A stretch of 64,000 nucleotides of DNA from Glandiceps talaboti (Eukaryota > Hemichordata > Enteropneusta > Spengelidae), in NCBI RefSeq assembly GCF_964340395.1, contig NC_135568.1, forward strand, positions 5,657,079 to 5,721,078. Reading direction: 5' to 3'. Every line of letters starts with the position of its first letter. Position 1 is the first letter of the stretch. Below, piece after piece: positions 12,601-21,919 of the stretch. The notes under the pieces are model-generated. The model ran no database searches. It worked only from the letters and a program-made list of their open reading frames with translations, and was not told the DNA's origin. Position numbers and translations under genes: made by a program.

Positions 12601-15600
12601 ACACATGTCGTCAAGTTTGTTGGTGTGCAATTAACTTGATGAAATAAATGACAAGATAATAGCATAGTGGTGTAAAGTGAGACCGCCTTCCATAAACATA
12701 CTTGATATAGCAATTGTGTCAATCGAGTCGACAAGAAATTTGAATGTGATTGCATGTCAGTTACATACTGTAACTAATCACAGTTAAATACATATTATCA
12801 TGTTTATTTATTAGGGCTGCATTGGGTGGCCATGCAGTGATCTGTGAGACATTGATGAAGCATGGTATAGGAGTAGATGTACGTGATCATATCGGTAGAA
12901 CACCTCTACAGTGTGCTGCTTATGGTGGTTATATCAATTGTATGTCATTACTCATGGAGAATGGAGCAGATCCAAATCTACAGGATCATGAGGTAATAAA
13001 ATGGAAATTTTGTGGTTTTTTGGAGGTGAAGAAATTTCGTGTAAGAATTTATCTTGTTTTGTATCCAGTGTGTGTCTAATTATTGTCACTAAGAAATTTA
13101 TGTTTTGATAGATTCTAACAATATGCTGGAACTGAAAATGGAATTATAATACAAGTGTGTACTGTACTCATCCAATGATAACCACCTGGGATTGGGGAGG
13201 GGGTGGGGTGGCAACAAAAAAGGAAACAAACCCAGGTGATGGGTTTATACATGAGCATGAAGTTATACATGGATGAGGTAATGCACTGGTAGTAGTTATC
13301 TTTGTATCCGACCTTTGAGTGTTTTCTTCTAATTGTATGTTGAAAATGCTCTGAAATGTTATCTTTACAAACGCACTATTAGTCCTCAACAGGGGCACAA
13401 GCTGAGTTTATATGTGTTTAGGTGTAATTTTTACTGCATATGTAAAAGGCCGGTACTCGCATTATTGTACCCACTGAAGTACCGGTACACTTAATTAAAC
13501 ACCACAAATCCCTTAGGTCGTGAGTATTTTCCATCTGAATGAAGAAAAATGTTAGAGAATAACATACTTGTATCAGTGCCAGTAATATCAAAGAAAAATT
13601 GGGGAAAGTGATTGCAATTTTGAATGTTTCGACTCGTATTTCGAACACAGCAGAACCAGTGATGTAGACACACTTTGTTGTGACATAGACATGCATTGTC
13701 ATTGGATGTGTGTTGCCATGGTGTAGAATGACCAGGGTATAAATTCCATATTTTTCTGTTCAACTTGGCTTATGTGTGGTATAATCCTTGTTATTTTAAC
13801 CACTACAGGGTATGACAGCATTACATTGGGCCTGTAGTTCTGGATGCCTGGATGCTATCAAGTTACTGTTTGAATACAAAGCCTTTCCTAACCATATGGA
13901 ATTTAATGAAGATAGATTTACACCATTAGACTACGCCTTACTTAATGATCACCATGATGTAGCTCAGTATATGATAGAACAAGGGGCACTATCAATCACT
14001 GGAATACAGGATATTGCGGCTTCTAAAATCCAGGTAATGTGATGTGTTATGATATGATGTCATGTCATAAAGTGTGATATAGGAATGTTATGTAACATAG
14101 TGTAACATGTCGTGGTGTTGTGATGTGATGAAGTAACACATAGCCCAGTTTTAGTGTGACATATTGCAGTATTAGGTGAGGTGTGTGTGTTTGATGAGGT
14201 GATGTGAGTTAGGTTGAGGTGAGGTTGATGAGAAGTGCAGTGCAGTGAGTCGAGGTGATGGTAAGTGAGTTGGGGTGAGGTGATGTTTGAGCTGGGGTGT
14301 AGTGCGATGAGTTGAGATGATGTTAAGTGGTTTGGGGTGAGGTCAATTGAAATGAGGTTAGGTGAGGTGAGATGAGGTGAATTGAGCGGGTATGACAAAT
14401 TTTAAATATGTTCATTTCTACCTTTATAGGCTCAATACAGAGGATACAGGGTAAGGAAGACATTCCTTGAAAGAAAGATGTTATTAATGAAACATGAACA
14501 ACTCAGGAAAGATGCAGCAAAGTAAGTTATTGACTTTGTCTCCCTGAGAATTATTGTGAATGCTCTTCTTTGTCTTCATCCATAATTTGATTTTGAAATG
14601 CTGTGATAATCTAAGTATACTCAAAGTTATACTCTCAGAGTTTTCATGAGTTTGATGAAAAGTACTTTATTGTGTTAGTATTAAAATCAAATTCCTTCAA
14701 GTTCTCCTGGTGTTTTGACCACGGATCATCTCCAAAGTTATCATTACATGTATGTAAACTGTGTATACTAGATTTGCCATATACTATAGATGCCACGCAT
14801 ACTGCCATCTAGTGGTGAACAATAGTAATAATCGTCACTTTGTTTGAAGAAAGGCAAAAGTATTGGTGACACATAGACATGAAAAAAAGTGTCTCTGGTA
14901 GGAATGAATGAAAATTATTTTAATTATATCATATGTGACTTCTTTCAAATTATCTTTGTGAACTTTCAGTAAAATTGTTGTTTTATTTTTGTCTGTGTAG
15001 GAAAAGGGAAGAGTCCAAGAAAAGACAACAAGAGTACAGAAAACGAGAGGAGTTGAAACGACAGAGAGCAAAACATGGAGATAACGAGAGTTCAAGTGAA
15101 TCAGAACAAGACACTGGAGAGTCAATGCAGAGAGAGAGTGTTGCTAGTGACACAGAGGGATCTATCACAGCAGTATCTGTTTCTAATAGGAGTGAGGAAT
15201 ACAGTGAAAGCTTTGAAAGGTACAATATTTATATGATTCAAATCAGTCATTCACTCAGTAAATAAATAAATAGAGAAATGAACCAGTCAGTTAAAGTGGC
15301 CATATGGATGAGAATTTGGTATTTATTTTGGATTTTTAATTTATAAATGATTTTTTATGGCTTCCTACTTGAAAAATCAATGTGAAACAACATAGGCAAA
15401 GTCCGTGTTTAAACTCAATACATTGCAAAAAGCTAAAAAATGTGTAAAAAAGTTTGTTATTGTACATACAATAACAAACATTTTGCACACTTATCAGTCT
15501 TATGCCATTTATTGAGTTATAAACAAGGACTTGGCATATGTTATTTCACGTTGATTTTTCAAGTAGGAAGCCATGATAAACTTGTTCTATAAATTGAAAA

Positions 15601-15724
15601 TCCAAAATAAATACCAAATTCTAATCCATGTGGCTACTTTGAGCAGTTATACAGTTAATCAATCAATTGCTCCAATTAAGAGTGAATTAGTCAATACATC
15701 ATTCAATCAGTAAGTCAAGCAATT

Positions 15725-15764
<40 letters not shown>

Positions 15765-18700
15765 GGTTGTATTTGAATTATACAGTGCATTGAGCATAGT
15801 CTTGTAGTTCAACTTAAGACTTTTACTTCTGCGGTGCGTATTTCAATTCTGTATAAAACTTGGTGAAATTTGAAAGATGTGTATTTGGTTTTACATGTGA
15901 TACATTTTGTCTTGCAGGAGTTCACTGAAATCTGATGTGGATGAAGAGTTGGTAGACAGAGAACGTAGAAGTAAAGAGATGAGGCAGAAGAAAAAAATGG
16001 TTGATAGAGAAAGAATGAGAGTAGCCACTTGGAGAAATAGAAACAACGCTGCTGCTATCATACAGAGAGCTTGGAAAACGTAAGTTGTATGACGTAGGGT
16101 AAATATTGGTTTTAGTGGATCACAAACTTCTTGGCCATAGTATTATGTGACCATTGCGGTGTGAAGCTCCTAACAATGTTATTTCCCAGAATGCCTCAGT
16201 TTATTTTCCAGAATGCCTAACCAATAAGCATTGTGTGGCTATTGCATTAAGAGGTGTGAAGCTCCTAACTTTGATTATTTCCCATCATGCCCTATTGTTT
16301 ATTTCCCATCATGCCTCATCCCAGTGTACAGCAGGCCTCTTCAAAACTGGAGATATAGGGTTGGAGAAAATGACTTTTTACAGTTCCCATAGCATGAAGA
16401 AATGCAACTAACACAAAATGAGCTTCACCTTTGTTTCATTTTAATGTATCAAAGTGTTTATTAATCTAAATGTTTGAAATGTGTGAGTAAACAATTTCAC
16501 ATTTCTTGTATGTGTAATGTCATCATCTCCTTGTTTTTTTCACCATTGTTATTAATACACCATAGATGTTTTTTTTTTATTTTTCCCAACCATATTAACT
16601 CACCACAGGTTTTGTTGTGTTATTTCCCTGTTGCACTGTGTTTTTGTATCGCAAGAAAAAACATGCATGTGATTGTGTCGATAATATCTAGCCTCGTTCC
16701 CATCTCCAGCCATAGACATGTACATTTCATCATGAATATGCTTGATTGTCCCCTCATGAATATGCATGATCTCCCCATCATGAATATGTATGAGCTGTTC
16801 ATTCATGTATATGAATATGCATGAGTTGTTCTACTATGAATATGCATGAGTTCTTTGTTCCTTATCTTGTCTTGTCTTTTTTAATATTCCTGTGATGTAC
16901 TTGTATTGTAACTACTGTGCATGAACATAAATTATTTCTTTTAGCTGTCAAATGTGCTTTTCCAAAAGCTTCATAATAACTGTAATATTCCCATAACTTG
17001 GAAAGATGTAGACTATCACATAGTCGTTGCTGGTGCACTGATTACATATACTACATAACTAGTCTCAGTTATCCAGACTCTCATAGTTGGGGGACTACAC
17101 GTGCCTAGTGAGAGTCTGGGCAGGTGTAGCTCCCAACAACGGGAGTCTGGGTAACCAAGACTAGCTGTGTAATTTGAAAGTGTAGAGCACCACCAATGAT
17201 TATTTTACGGTCTGCAAAAGATAGTGTGTGCTGTGGAATACTTTATTAGTGCTGGATTGAATTTTTGAAAAAATGGTAAAAATGTCATGTTGGCACTAAT
17301 TTAACTTCACACACACATCTTTCTGTTTGTTGATGTGTAATTAGTGTGTCAAAAGAAATCATTACTAAGGCAACAAGACACTAACAAAGTGAGATCACCT
17401 TCCATAAACATATTTGATGCTCTAACTTAAGTGTCATTCATGTCAGCAAGGAGTGTGATAGCGGTTGTTGTGTAATACTCTGAATATCTGCAAACTATAA
17501 CATAGAGCTACTGCAACTTTAGCAATGCTGCTTGGACAGTTAGGTCACCAAAAGTCATGTATTGTTGAAAGCCTATCAGTATAAAACTGGAATGAAATTT
17601 GTCAGAAAATTTGCCATCCTGAAAAGAGCTGAAAATAAACTCCAAGCAGAAATAAAGTATTCCACAGTATAATCTGATAAGTGAAATCATCATTAGCAAG
17701 CTCCATTCTTAGGATCCTTTTCAATTCTCGTTACCCAAAATAGCATCTTATCACCTTGGCTCATTGTTATGAAAATGTTTAATGGTTTCTGATCCATGCA
17801 CGACATATGCATTACTATAGATTGATCTTTTTTAATCTAATTTGATCTTCTAGTGCAGTGTTTTTGTTAAGGGCAGTAAGTAGGTAAAATCTACTTGGGT
17901 TCCCATGTCATTTTACTGGGTTCCCAAACAAATTTACCATAGACACTTTGGGAAACACTGCCACTTTTACCCCTTTCCCCATTTCGGATACCAGGGTTCC
18001 CCAACCTTAGCGAAAACACTGTCGTGTGACCAGTGTGCCCTCTAATGATAGCCAAATTTTGTTGTTGTAAGTCCATAAAAATGAGAAAAACTGGCCTTTT
18101 TTGTTAGTCTTCACATAGAAAGAGATGGAGGAACACCAAATTTTAGTGTGTCAGTAGAAATTGTGTGCGTCAGTGGCACGTCATATTGGCTTAGAGGGCA
18201 AACTCAACACATAGTAAGAGATAGGGAAACACCAAATTTTGGTGCGTCACTAGAACGTCAAATTAACTTAGAGGACACACTGCGTGTGACATAAAATGCT
18301 ATTACAAGTTCCGGGAATTCTATTTAATTAGATACAGTGATACTACAAAATGTTTATCCTTGAGACCTTCCTCTATGAATATGAAAGTCATCCTTTGAAT
18401 GGAGTCGTGCAGAAATGTTAAAATTAACTGTTAAATTTAAAATAGCTGAAGAATACTATACGAATATATAACACAGAGATAACTATTGAAAATATATATA
18501 AAATTGTGTAATGTTTAACAAAATAAATGAATGTAAAAAACTTTGACTATTTCATCTACTAATATATGGGTAAGAGCCCCAAAGATAATGCAATAATTAG
18601 AAGTCTGGTATCACACTTCTTGTTATTTCTGTGGGCCTTATGCATACAAGTAAACAGATTTGTATCTGGTGAAATGTTACAAGTTATATTCAACTTTGTA

Positions 18701-21700
18701 GTCTAGATTTGATAAATGTAATTATTTCAGTAATATTAATGCATGCTTTCTCGATAACTTAAATATGTGCCTCTTAATGTTCTGTCTAAACTATCAACGG
18801 TTTTCATCCCATTTCCAACTTCATTTCAACCCAATTTTGTGTATGTAGCAAACTCCAGCGCATGACCAAATGCGATTTTTGGACCAGAAGGCTTCTTTCG
18901 TACTAGTAAAAATCAGTGCCACATTTACCAATTACCAATATTGTGGACCAATCAGAAATGTTCTCTTATATTAGACTAACTACCATGTTGACCAATTACC
19001 TTATTGTGCAATCATAGACCAATCAGAACACTTTTTATATCAGAAAAAAAATTGGCACCATATTGGCAAAGTCATAGCTTCCGTATACAATGTATGGCTG
19101 TTGTTACTTGAAATTGACACTTACTATTATGAATTAATATATATGACAATAAGTTTTTAAATGCCACCAATGAGATTAGCCATGTGAGGGTGTGCTACAT
19201 ACACAAAAATCTTGCCAATGCCTTTATAGGTTGAAATAAAATTGGAAATAATTTTTTTAAAATCTTGATGGTGCGGGCTACTCTTATTTCTCTAACCTCC
19301 TTACCAACTGTATCTATCAGTTACTTGTTTCGACGGACTGGCATATCTAGGACTGCAGGTGAGGTGGCTAGGAATTATCGGCGTTTGAAAGGTGAGGAGG
19401 AATACAGGAGACAGATAGCAGCCTGCGTTATACAGCTTGCATGGCGAAAGTTTATTCATAGGAAGTTACTCAGATCACTGGGAAGACGGAGGAAAATACT
19501 GCATACTTGGAGTCCCACTGTGAGAGCAGAGAAACAGAGGACGCTGATGGAACAAATTTATAGTAAGTTTAAAGTGAAACGCTGCTTCAGGAAATAAGTG
19601 CATTTTTTAAAACTTTTGGTTTCATGGTTTGACATCACCTACATAAACCTGCGACCACTTTGAACTGCTGCGTAATTTGGAAATGTTTGCAGCTTCAATG
19701 ATATGAAGGTAAAAAGCACTTAGACGTCAATAATCAGTGTGCCCTCTAATGATAGCCAAATTTTGTTGTTGTGAGTCAAAATGAGAAAAACTAGCATTTC
19801 TTGTGAGTCACCACATAGTAAGCGATAGGGGAACACCAAATTTTGGTGCGACACTAATAATTGTGTGTCAGTGGCATGTCAATTTGGCTTAGAGGGCACC
19901 ATGAATATTTGTTGTTCACCTATTGTATATTCATTTCTACTGCCATGGGTGTACGCTGAAATTCATTTATAGTAATTCATTTATCAGTCAGAAAATAAAC
20001 AATTGCAGCCATTAAAATCATCAAGTCCATGTGTAATGTTTGCATTAGTAGCCTGTTTTCACTGCACTGTGAAAGAATAGCAATGCTTATCAGTGTTCAA
20101 TGTGATTGGGCAAAGGATCCTGCTTTGTGTGTTGCATCTCTGTTATTGTTAGTCTGAGTTGAAATATATCTATCATTGTGTCAAAAATGTAATGTCCCAT
20201 GAGTGAAACACCAAGCCTACATCATTTTAGCTGTAATGTCCCATGAGTCCACATCTCAAGCAAGTATTGAAGTAATCCTTACACTGTGTATCTATTGGTT
20301 ACTAGGTGAAGTAATCGTAGCGCCTGAATGGTATCCAGATCTACCAAGAGCTATCAGACCTGACTATATGAAGTATATGCCATCAGCTGCAGGTAACTAT
20401 GACAACAAACATGACATGATAATCACACAAACACCATACTTTTGTAAGCCTGGTATTTGCTAAAGGGAAGGGAGGGAAAATATGAAAAGTGGGTAACATC
20501 TGTCAAGGTTCCCAAGCCATTTCTACAAGGTTCCCAAATGAAATTATGAGAGATTGTAATCCCCTTAAAAAGATATTAAAGTGTAATTATTAGTATTAGA
20601 AATTACATGAATTTCTAAATCATACCCCCCCCCCTCCCCATCACAAAAAATGACAAAATGAATAAATGAAAACAAGAATCCCCATTTCTACCACAATATT
20701 GACTCTACATAATTTTGTAATATTGTGTTGTAGCATGTCATACAGTGTTTCTGTGGGCCAGTACCATCCAATGCTATGACGTAACTATATAACTTACAAA
20801 TTGTGTTGTAGCTATGTCATATAATTTTGCTGTGGACCAGTACCATCCAATGGTGGCTAGACAGGGTGCCAATAAAGCTGAGAGAGTGCCGTCATGGAGT
20901 CCAAGAATGAGATCTAGTGCCATGAATAGAGATGAATATGGATGGTCTCCAGAAGGAGATGACTTCTTTTATGGTAAGTTTCGTTATTTTCAGAGTAAAC
21001 TTTGTGTCGTGTGCAGTATTCTCCACTAAAATCTTTGGGGTGGGCTCACAAACCCCAGCGACACCTTCTGGAGTTGCCTGTTTAAGACCAGGAAGGGAGA
21101 ATTTAATTTTTCTATGGTGGCTGTTTTTATACTAGTTTTGCAAGATTTGCTAGTTGAATTGTTCATCATAGCAAGAGGTTGCTCAGAAATTAAAAGAGAG
21201 CTTCATACCCCATGTTTCCTAGTTCAGTGATATTGCATATAAAATAAAAAAATAATAAAAAGGTTGTATTATATAAGGTCCATGAGAAAGTTCTATGTTA
21301 GTTCCAATGTCTTTACTATGTTCTACAATTCAAACATTTATACAGTTCTCAGCTATGCTAACGCTGCCTACCTATCTTAAACACGATCTAAACCGTCCTA
21401 GGAACATATCCAGAAAATTAGTTGATAATGAAACCTATGAACTATCTGATAACTCTATATTGTATAAAGACACAGCGTTTAAGACTGCTTCAAAAATTAT
21501 CAAAGATTAAACACATCCACTACATACAGAATGTGGCCATCGCCTCAGAGTACTACATGCACGTACACACAGGTTTAAGTTTAGTCTCGTGCCAAGTTCA
21601 TTTCAACTCATTAATCACATGTAATTGCTGCTAAATGTAAATGTATAAATGTATTTATCTATAAGTATGTTGTAACCTTTATCCCTGTCAATGCAAAGGA

Positions 21701-21728
21701 AATTTCATGACGAATTGTGAATAAAGTA

Positions 21729-21771
<43 letters not shown>

Positions 21772-21919
21772 GACTAAAATATGATATCGTTATTTGAACT
21801 GTGGTGATAAAATTCCAAATGTTGTCTGTTTGTTTGTAGATGAAGATCTGAGGCAAATGCCACTAGTAAATGGAAGAGAGTCTACAGCTGATCATTTCTC
21901 ATACAACCTCCATAGGTGA
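97..21919 (+). CDS. INVS: Inversin (ankyrin-repeat, IQ-motif cilium protein), 21-exon gene
   Basis: The assembled exons encode about 936 residues. Inversin is a scaffold of the proximal ciliary Inv compartment, where it works with NPHP3, NEK8 and ANKS6, and it modulates Wnt signalling through Dishevelled (family knowledge). The sequence shows an N-terminal extension (1-49), an ankyrin array (about 50-575), an IQ motif at about 587-602 (AQYRGYRVRK), a basic Ser/Glu-rich linker, IQ motifs at about 735-752 (IIQRAWKTYLFRR) and 782-797 (CVIQLAWRKF), and a C-terminal SYNLHR. Stretches such as QIHAAAVNGDK, QFGRTPLM, RTPLQCAAYGGYINCM and GALSI match vertebrate inversin almost without gaps. Exons: 97-102, 5107-5296, 5729-5895, 6332-6505, 7644-7709, 8559-8663, 9067-9165, 10019-10201, 10842-11007, 11516-11571, 12066-12165, 12483-12534, 12815-12992, 13809-14033, 14430-14521, 15001-15219, 15918-16079, 19321-19562, 20306-20392, 20812-20973, 21840-21919. 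All phases agree. Only the first exon is uncertain. Confidence 0.93.
911..1205. repeat. Repeat element with weak terminal inverted ends
   Basis: The left end GGGCTTGAAATTAAC and the right end read in reverse, GGGCTAGAAGTAAAC, are similar, and GGGACTACC-type words recur several times inside. It looks like a non-autonomous element. Confidence 0.4.
1491..1582. repeat. Short imperfect foldback
   Basis: GATGCTATCAGTGGC near 1506 pairs with GCCACGGATAGCATC near 1550, and the pairing extends to CTAAGG at both outer ends. Confidence 0.5.
3150..3530. repeat. Degenerate tandem repeat (about 70 bp unit)
   Basis: The words GTAATTTCTGTGTTCTCTCT and CTGTGAACAATAAAC recur, with two nearly full 70-bp units around 3229-3368 and decayed copies on both sides. 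Confidence 0.65.
4698..4903. repeat. CA-rich microsatellite with ACGC interruptions
   Basis: An (AC)n tract is broken by GCACGC and ATGC words. It lies about 200 nt before INVS exon 2. Confidence 0.97.
5107..5296 (+). CDS. INVS: INVS exon 2: N-terminal extension and start of ankyrin array
   Basis: The exon starts after TTCCAG and ends at G|GTAATC in phase 1. It encodes a basic leader (SKKEQRKISKREASRNIP) and then TQIHAAAVNGDKSALQKVIAG, the inversin ankyrin entry. The leader is about 30 residues longer than the vertebrate one. Confidence 0.9.
5461..5562 (-). mobile_element. hAT-like MITE, copy 1
   Basis: This 102-bp insertion in INVS intron 2 is flanked by an exact 8-bp duplication, CTCCATAG (5453-5460 and 5563-5570). 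The ends are inverted (CACAAACCA on the left, TGGTTTGCG on the right). It is the reverse complement of the copy at 55445-55549. An 8-bp target duplication is typical of hAT transposons. Confidence 0.75.
5729..5895 (+). CDS. INVS: INVS exon 3: ankyrin repeats 1-2
   Basis: The exon encodes NPKLIDGQDQFGRTPLMFAV, then LADRLECAEILLKAGARVD and RTSLHWAAHK. It matches vertebrate inversin DQFGRTPLM and LADRLDCA. The donor is AAG|GTGAGA, phase 0. Confidence 0.95.
6332..6505 (+). CDS. INVS: INVS exon 4: ankyrin repeats 3-4
   Basis: The exon encodes GHFKCLKLLISKGANTKQKD, then TSLHLSTRHKNTKCLALL and LGEVDEQDTSK. The last parts match the vertebrate TPLHLTTRHRSPKCLALL and PGEVDTQDKNK. The exon is phase 0 at both ends. 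Confidence 0.95.
7644..7709 (+). CDS. INVS: INVS exon 5: ankyrin repeat segment
   Basis: This 66-nt exon encodes RTALHWSSSYGNEEAVRMLI plus KQ. The donor GTAAGG is followed at once by an interspersed repeat that starts at 7713. Confidence 0.93.
7713..8098 (+). repeat. Interspersed repeat family R, copy 1
   Basis: It starts AGGCTTAAAAAAAATAATTG, shares GCAAAAATTGTGACGTCTC and TAGTGGATGCGGAAACT with the copies at 24290, 47361 and 56592, and ends near ACACAATTTTTC. The ends are roughly inverted, so it is probably a non-autonomous DNA element. It begins 3 nt inside the intron, at the exon 5 splice donor. Confidence 0.75.
8559..8663 (+). CDS. INVS: INVS exon 6: ankyrin repeat segment
   Basis: The exon encodes DSNIGIPDTEGKTPLHWAA, then TAGKDSCAVNTVRLLL. 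Vertebrate inversin has DSNIGIPDVEGKIPLHWAA at the same place. The donor is TTG|GTAAGA, phase 0. Confidence 0.95.
9067..9165 (+). CDS. INVS: INVS exon 7: ankyrin repeat segment
   Basis: The exon encodes EAAPSVINWQDYEGRTALHL, then AVADGNEPIVDAL. The acceptor is TGACAG and the donor is TTG|GTAAGT. The last 21 nt of the exon and the donor are copied in tandem just downstream. Joining VDAL directly to exon 8 (TCIDKCNVT) aligns without a gap to the vertebrate VDVLTSYESCNIT. Confidence 0.95.
9145..9604 (+). repeat. 39-bp minisatellite made from the INVS exon 7 splice donor
   Basis: The exon 7 end and donor (GTAGATGCCTTG|GTAAGT) is the first of about 12 copies. Donor-like GT positions fall at 9166, 9205, 9244, 9283, 9322, 9361, 9400, 9439, 9478, 9517 and 9597, with the copy at 9556 mutated to AT. 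The unit also carries a CACAG, so each copy has an acceptor-like and a donor-like site 11 nt apart. Confidence 0.95.
9645..9676. repeat. TA microsatellite
   Basis: A GT then TA dinucleotide run in INVS intron 7. Confidence 0.95.
10019..10201 (+). CDS. INVS: INVS exon 8: two ankyrin repeats
   Basis: The exon encodes TCIDKCNVTALDNMFRTPLH, then WAAVLGHTKIVELLL and GATPMHYAAQNNYY. The acceptor follows a strong pyrimidine tract (ATCCCCAG). Phase 0 at both ends. Confidence 0.95.
10842..11007 (+). CDS. INVS: INVS exon 9: ankyrin repeats
   Basis: The exon encodes KTVDAFLSRENV, DLEGRTALMWASGKGADEV and ILKRSPDINVTDKTGGT. The DLEGRT and GGTALHAAA motifs match vertebrate inversin. It ends in phase 1. 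Confidence 0.95.
11146..11225 (+). repeat. Dispersed repeat F, copy 1
   Basis: It includes AATAGGGAAC, GAGCATGCTCAGACGC and AAGGACTATGGG, and is inverted relative to 40115-40195. Confidence 0.7.
11516..11571 (+). CDS. INVS: INVS exon 10: ankyrin repeat helix pair
   Basis: This 56-nt exon completes the split Ala codon and encodes LHAAALSGHAKSVEILME. Donor GAG|GTAAGA, phase 0. Confidence 0.95.
12066..12165 (+). CDS. INVS: INVS exon 11: ankyrin repeat
   Basis: The exon encodes HGAQVNAEDMVKHTPLFRAC, then EMGHLEVVKTLME. KHTPLFRACEMGH is identical to the vertebrate protein. Confidence 0.95.
12483..12534 (+). CDS. INVS: INVS exon 12: ankyrin repeat segment
   Basis: This 52-nt exon encodes GGAKVNIVDQDGRSPLH and splits the following Trp codon (phase 2). 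Confidence 0.94.
12570..12745. repeat. Dispersed repeat pair, copy 1
   Basis: It shares CCTTCCATAAACATA and the surrounding GTGAGA and GTGTCA words with 17310-17465 in the same orientation. The two copies are diverged. Confidence 0.5.
12815..12992 (+). CDS. INVS: INVS exon 13: ankyrin repeats
   Basis: The exon encodes AALGGHAVICETLMKHGIGV, then RTPLQCAAYGGYINCM and SLLMENGADPNLQDHE. The RTPLQCAAYGGYINCM block is unchanged from vertebrates, the strongest single identity in the gene. Confidence 0.96.
13809..14033 (+). CDS. INVS: INVS exon 14: last ankyrin repeats and start of IQ1
   Basis: The exon encodes GMTALHWACSSGCLDAIKLL, AFPNHMEFNEDRFTPLDYAL and GALSITGIQDIAASKIQ. In the vertebrate protein the first segment is GRTALHWSCNNGYLDAIKLL, so the Arg and Asn that form its reported D-box are Met and Ser here. 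Confidence 0.96.
14040..14395. repeat. Degenerate GTGAGGTGATG-type repeat
   Basis: A purine and T-rich tract of irregular GTGATG, GAGGTG and AGTGAG words fills INVS intron 14. On the minus strand it reads as CACC/CATCA-rich sequence. Confidence 0.8.
14430..14521 (+). CDS. INVS: INVS exon 15: IQ motif 1 and helix
   Basis: The exon completes the first IQ motif with AQYRGYRVRKTFLERK and adds MLLMKHEQLRKDAA, matching the vertebrate NLLMKHEQLRKDAAAKK. It ends in phase 2. Confidence 0.95.
15001..15219 (+). CDS. INVS: INVS exon 16: charged linker
   Basis: The exon encodes KREESKKRQQEYRKREELKR, a probable extended charged helix, followed by a Ser/Glu-rich disordered stretch. In vertebrates the corresponding linker is much longer, which explains most of the length difference (about 936 against 1065 residues). 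Confidence 0.92.
15293..15640. repeat. 345-bp long foldback (imperfect palindrome)
   Basis: The left arm starts AAAGTGGCCATATGGATGAG and the right arm ends CTAATCCATGTGGCTACTTT. Inner pairs include GGCTTCCTACTTGAAAAATC with its reverse complement, and the centre is TGTTATTGTACATACAATAACA-like at about 15464. It lies in INVS intron 16 and fits a foldback MITE. Confidence 0.85.
15716..15763. repeat. AATC microsatellite
   Basis: A tetranucleotide (AATC) run with AGTC-like decay on its 5' side. Confidence 0.9.
15918..16079 (+). CDS. INVS: INVS exon 17: charged helix and IQ motif 2
   Basis: The exon encodes ELVDRERRSKEMRQKKKM and then NRNNAAAIIQRAWKT. The IQRAW core matches vertebrate AAAVIQRAWRSYQLRK. 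Phase 2 donor AC|GTAAGT. Confidence 0.93.
16730..16855. repeat. Degenerate short tandem repeat (ATGAATATGCATGA)
   Basis: The word ATGAATATGCATGA or a close variant occurs five to six times at spacings of about 24-35 nt in INVS intron 17. Confidence 0.75.
17060..17164. mobile_element. MITE of the GTTACCCAGACTCTC family, copy 1
   Basis: The left end AGTCTCAGTTATCCAGACTC pairs with the right end GAGTCTGGGTAACCAAGACT (reading the + strand, 17143-17162). The same terminal sequence bounds the element at 63432-63537. Confidence 0.75.
18031..18283. mobile_element. MITE with GTGCCCTCTAA ends, copy 1 (compound)
   Basis: It begins CAGTGTGCCCTCTAATGATA and contains TTAGAGGGCA at 18191-18200, then a second partial unit that ends TTAGAGGACACACTG at 18282. 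The internal ACACCAAATTTTRGTG motif occurs twice. Confidence 0.75.
19321..19562 (+). CDS. INVS: INVS exon 18: rest of IQ2, IQ3
   Basis: The exon starts after TATCAG and restores the split Thr codon to give TYLFRRTGISR, which completes IQ2. It continues with ACVIQLAWRKFIHRKLLR (IQ3) and ends EKQRTLMEQIY, matching the vertebrate KHSVLKQIY position. The 3.2-kb intron before it is the second longest of the gene. Confidence 0.9.
19735..19900. mobile_element. MITE with GTGCCCTCTAA ends, copy 2
   Basis: This 166-bp copy starts CAGTGTGCCCTCTAATGATA and ends GGCTTAGAGGGCACC. It lies in INVS intron 18 and has a single unit, unlike copy 1. Confidence 0.8.
20040..20225. repeat. Dispersed repeat pair D, copy 1
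   Basis: It shares GAATAGCAATG, TCAATGTGA, GTCTCTGTTA-like and GTTAGTCT words with 22610-22800 in the same orientation and order. Confidence 0.6.
20306..20392 (+). CDS. INVS: INVS exon 19: C-terminal region
   Basis: This 87-nt exon encodes EVIVAPEWYPDLPRAIRPDY and MKYMPSAA. It has no clear vertebrate counterpart, but phase 1 on both sides joins the neighbours in frame. Confidence 0.8.
20812..20973 (+). CDS. INVS: INVS exon 20: C-terminal region
   Basis: The exon encodes MSYNFAVDQYHPMVARQG, then ERVPSWSPRMRSSAMNRDEY and GWSPEGDDFFY. Phases fit. No domain is recognised. Confidence 0.82.
21727..21769. repeat. ATT microsatellite
   Basis: A trinucleotide (ATT) run, about 70 nt before INVS exon 21. 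Confidence 0.97.
21840..21919 (+). CDS. INVS: INVS exon 21: terminal exon with SYNL motif
   Basis: The exon encodes DEDLRQMPLVNGRESTAD and HFSYNLHR before TGA. Vertebrate inversin has NFSYNLQ near its end, which supports this as the true 3' coding end. A possible internal donor (CATAG|GTGATA at 21915/21916) could bypass the stop. Confidence 0.85.
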
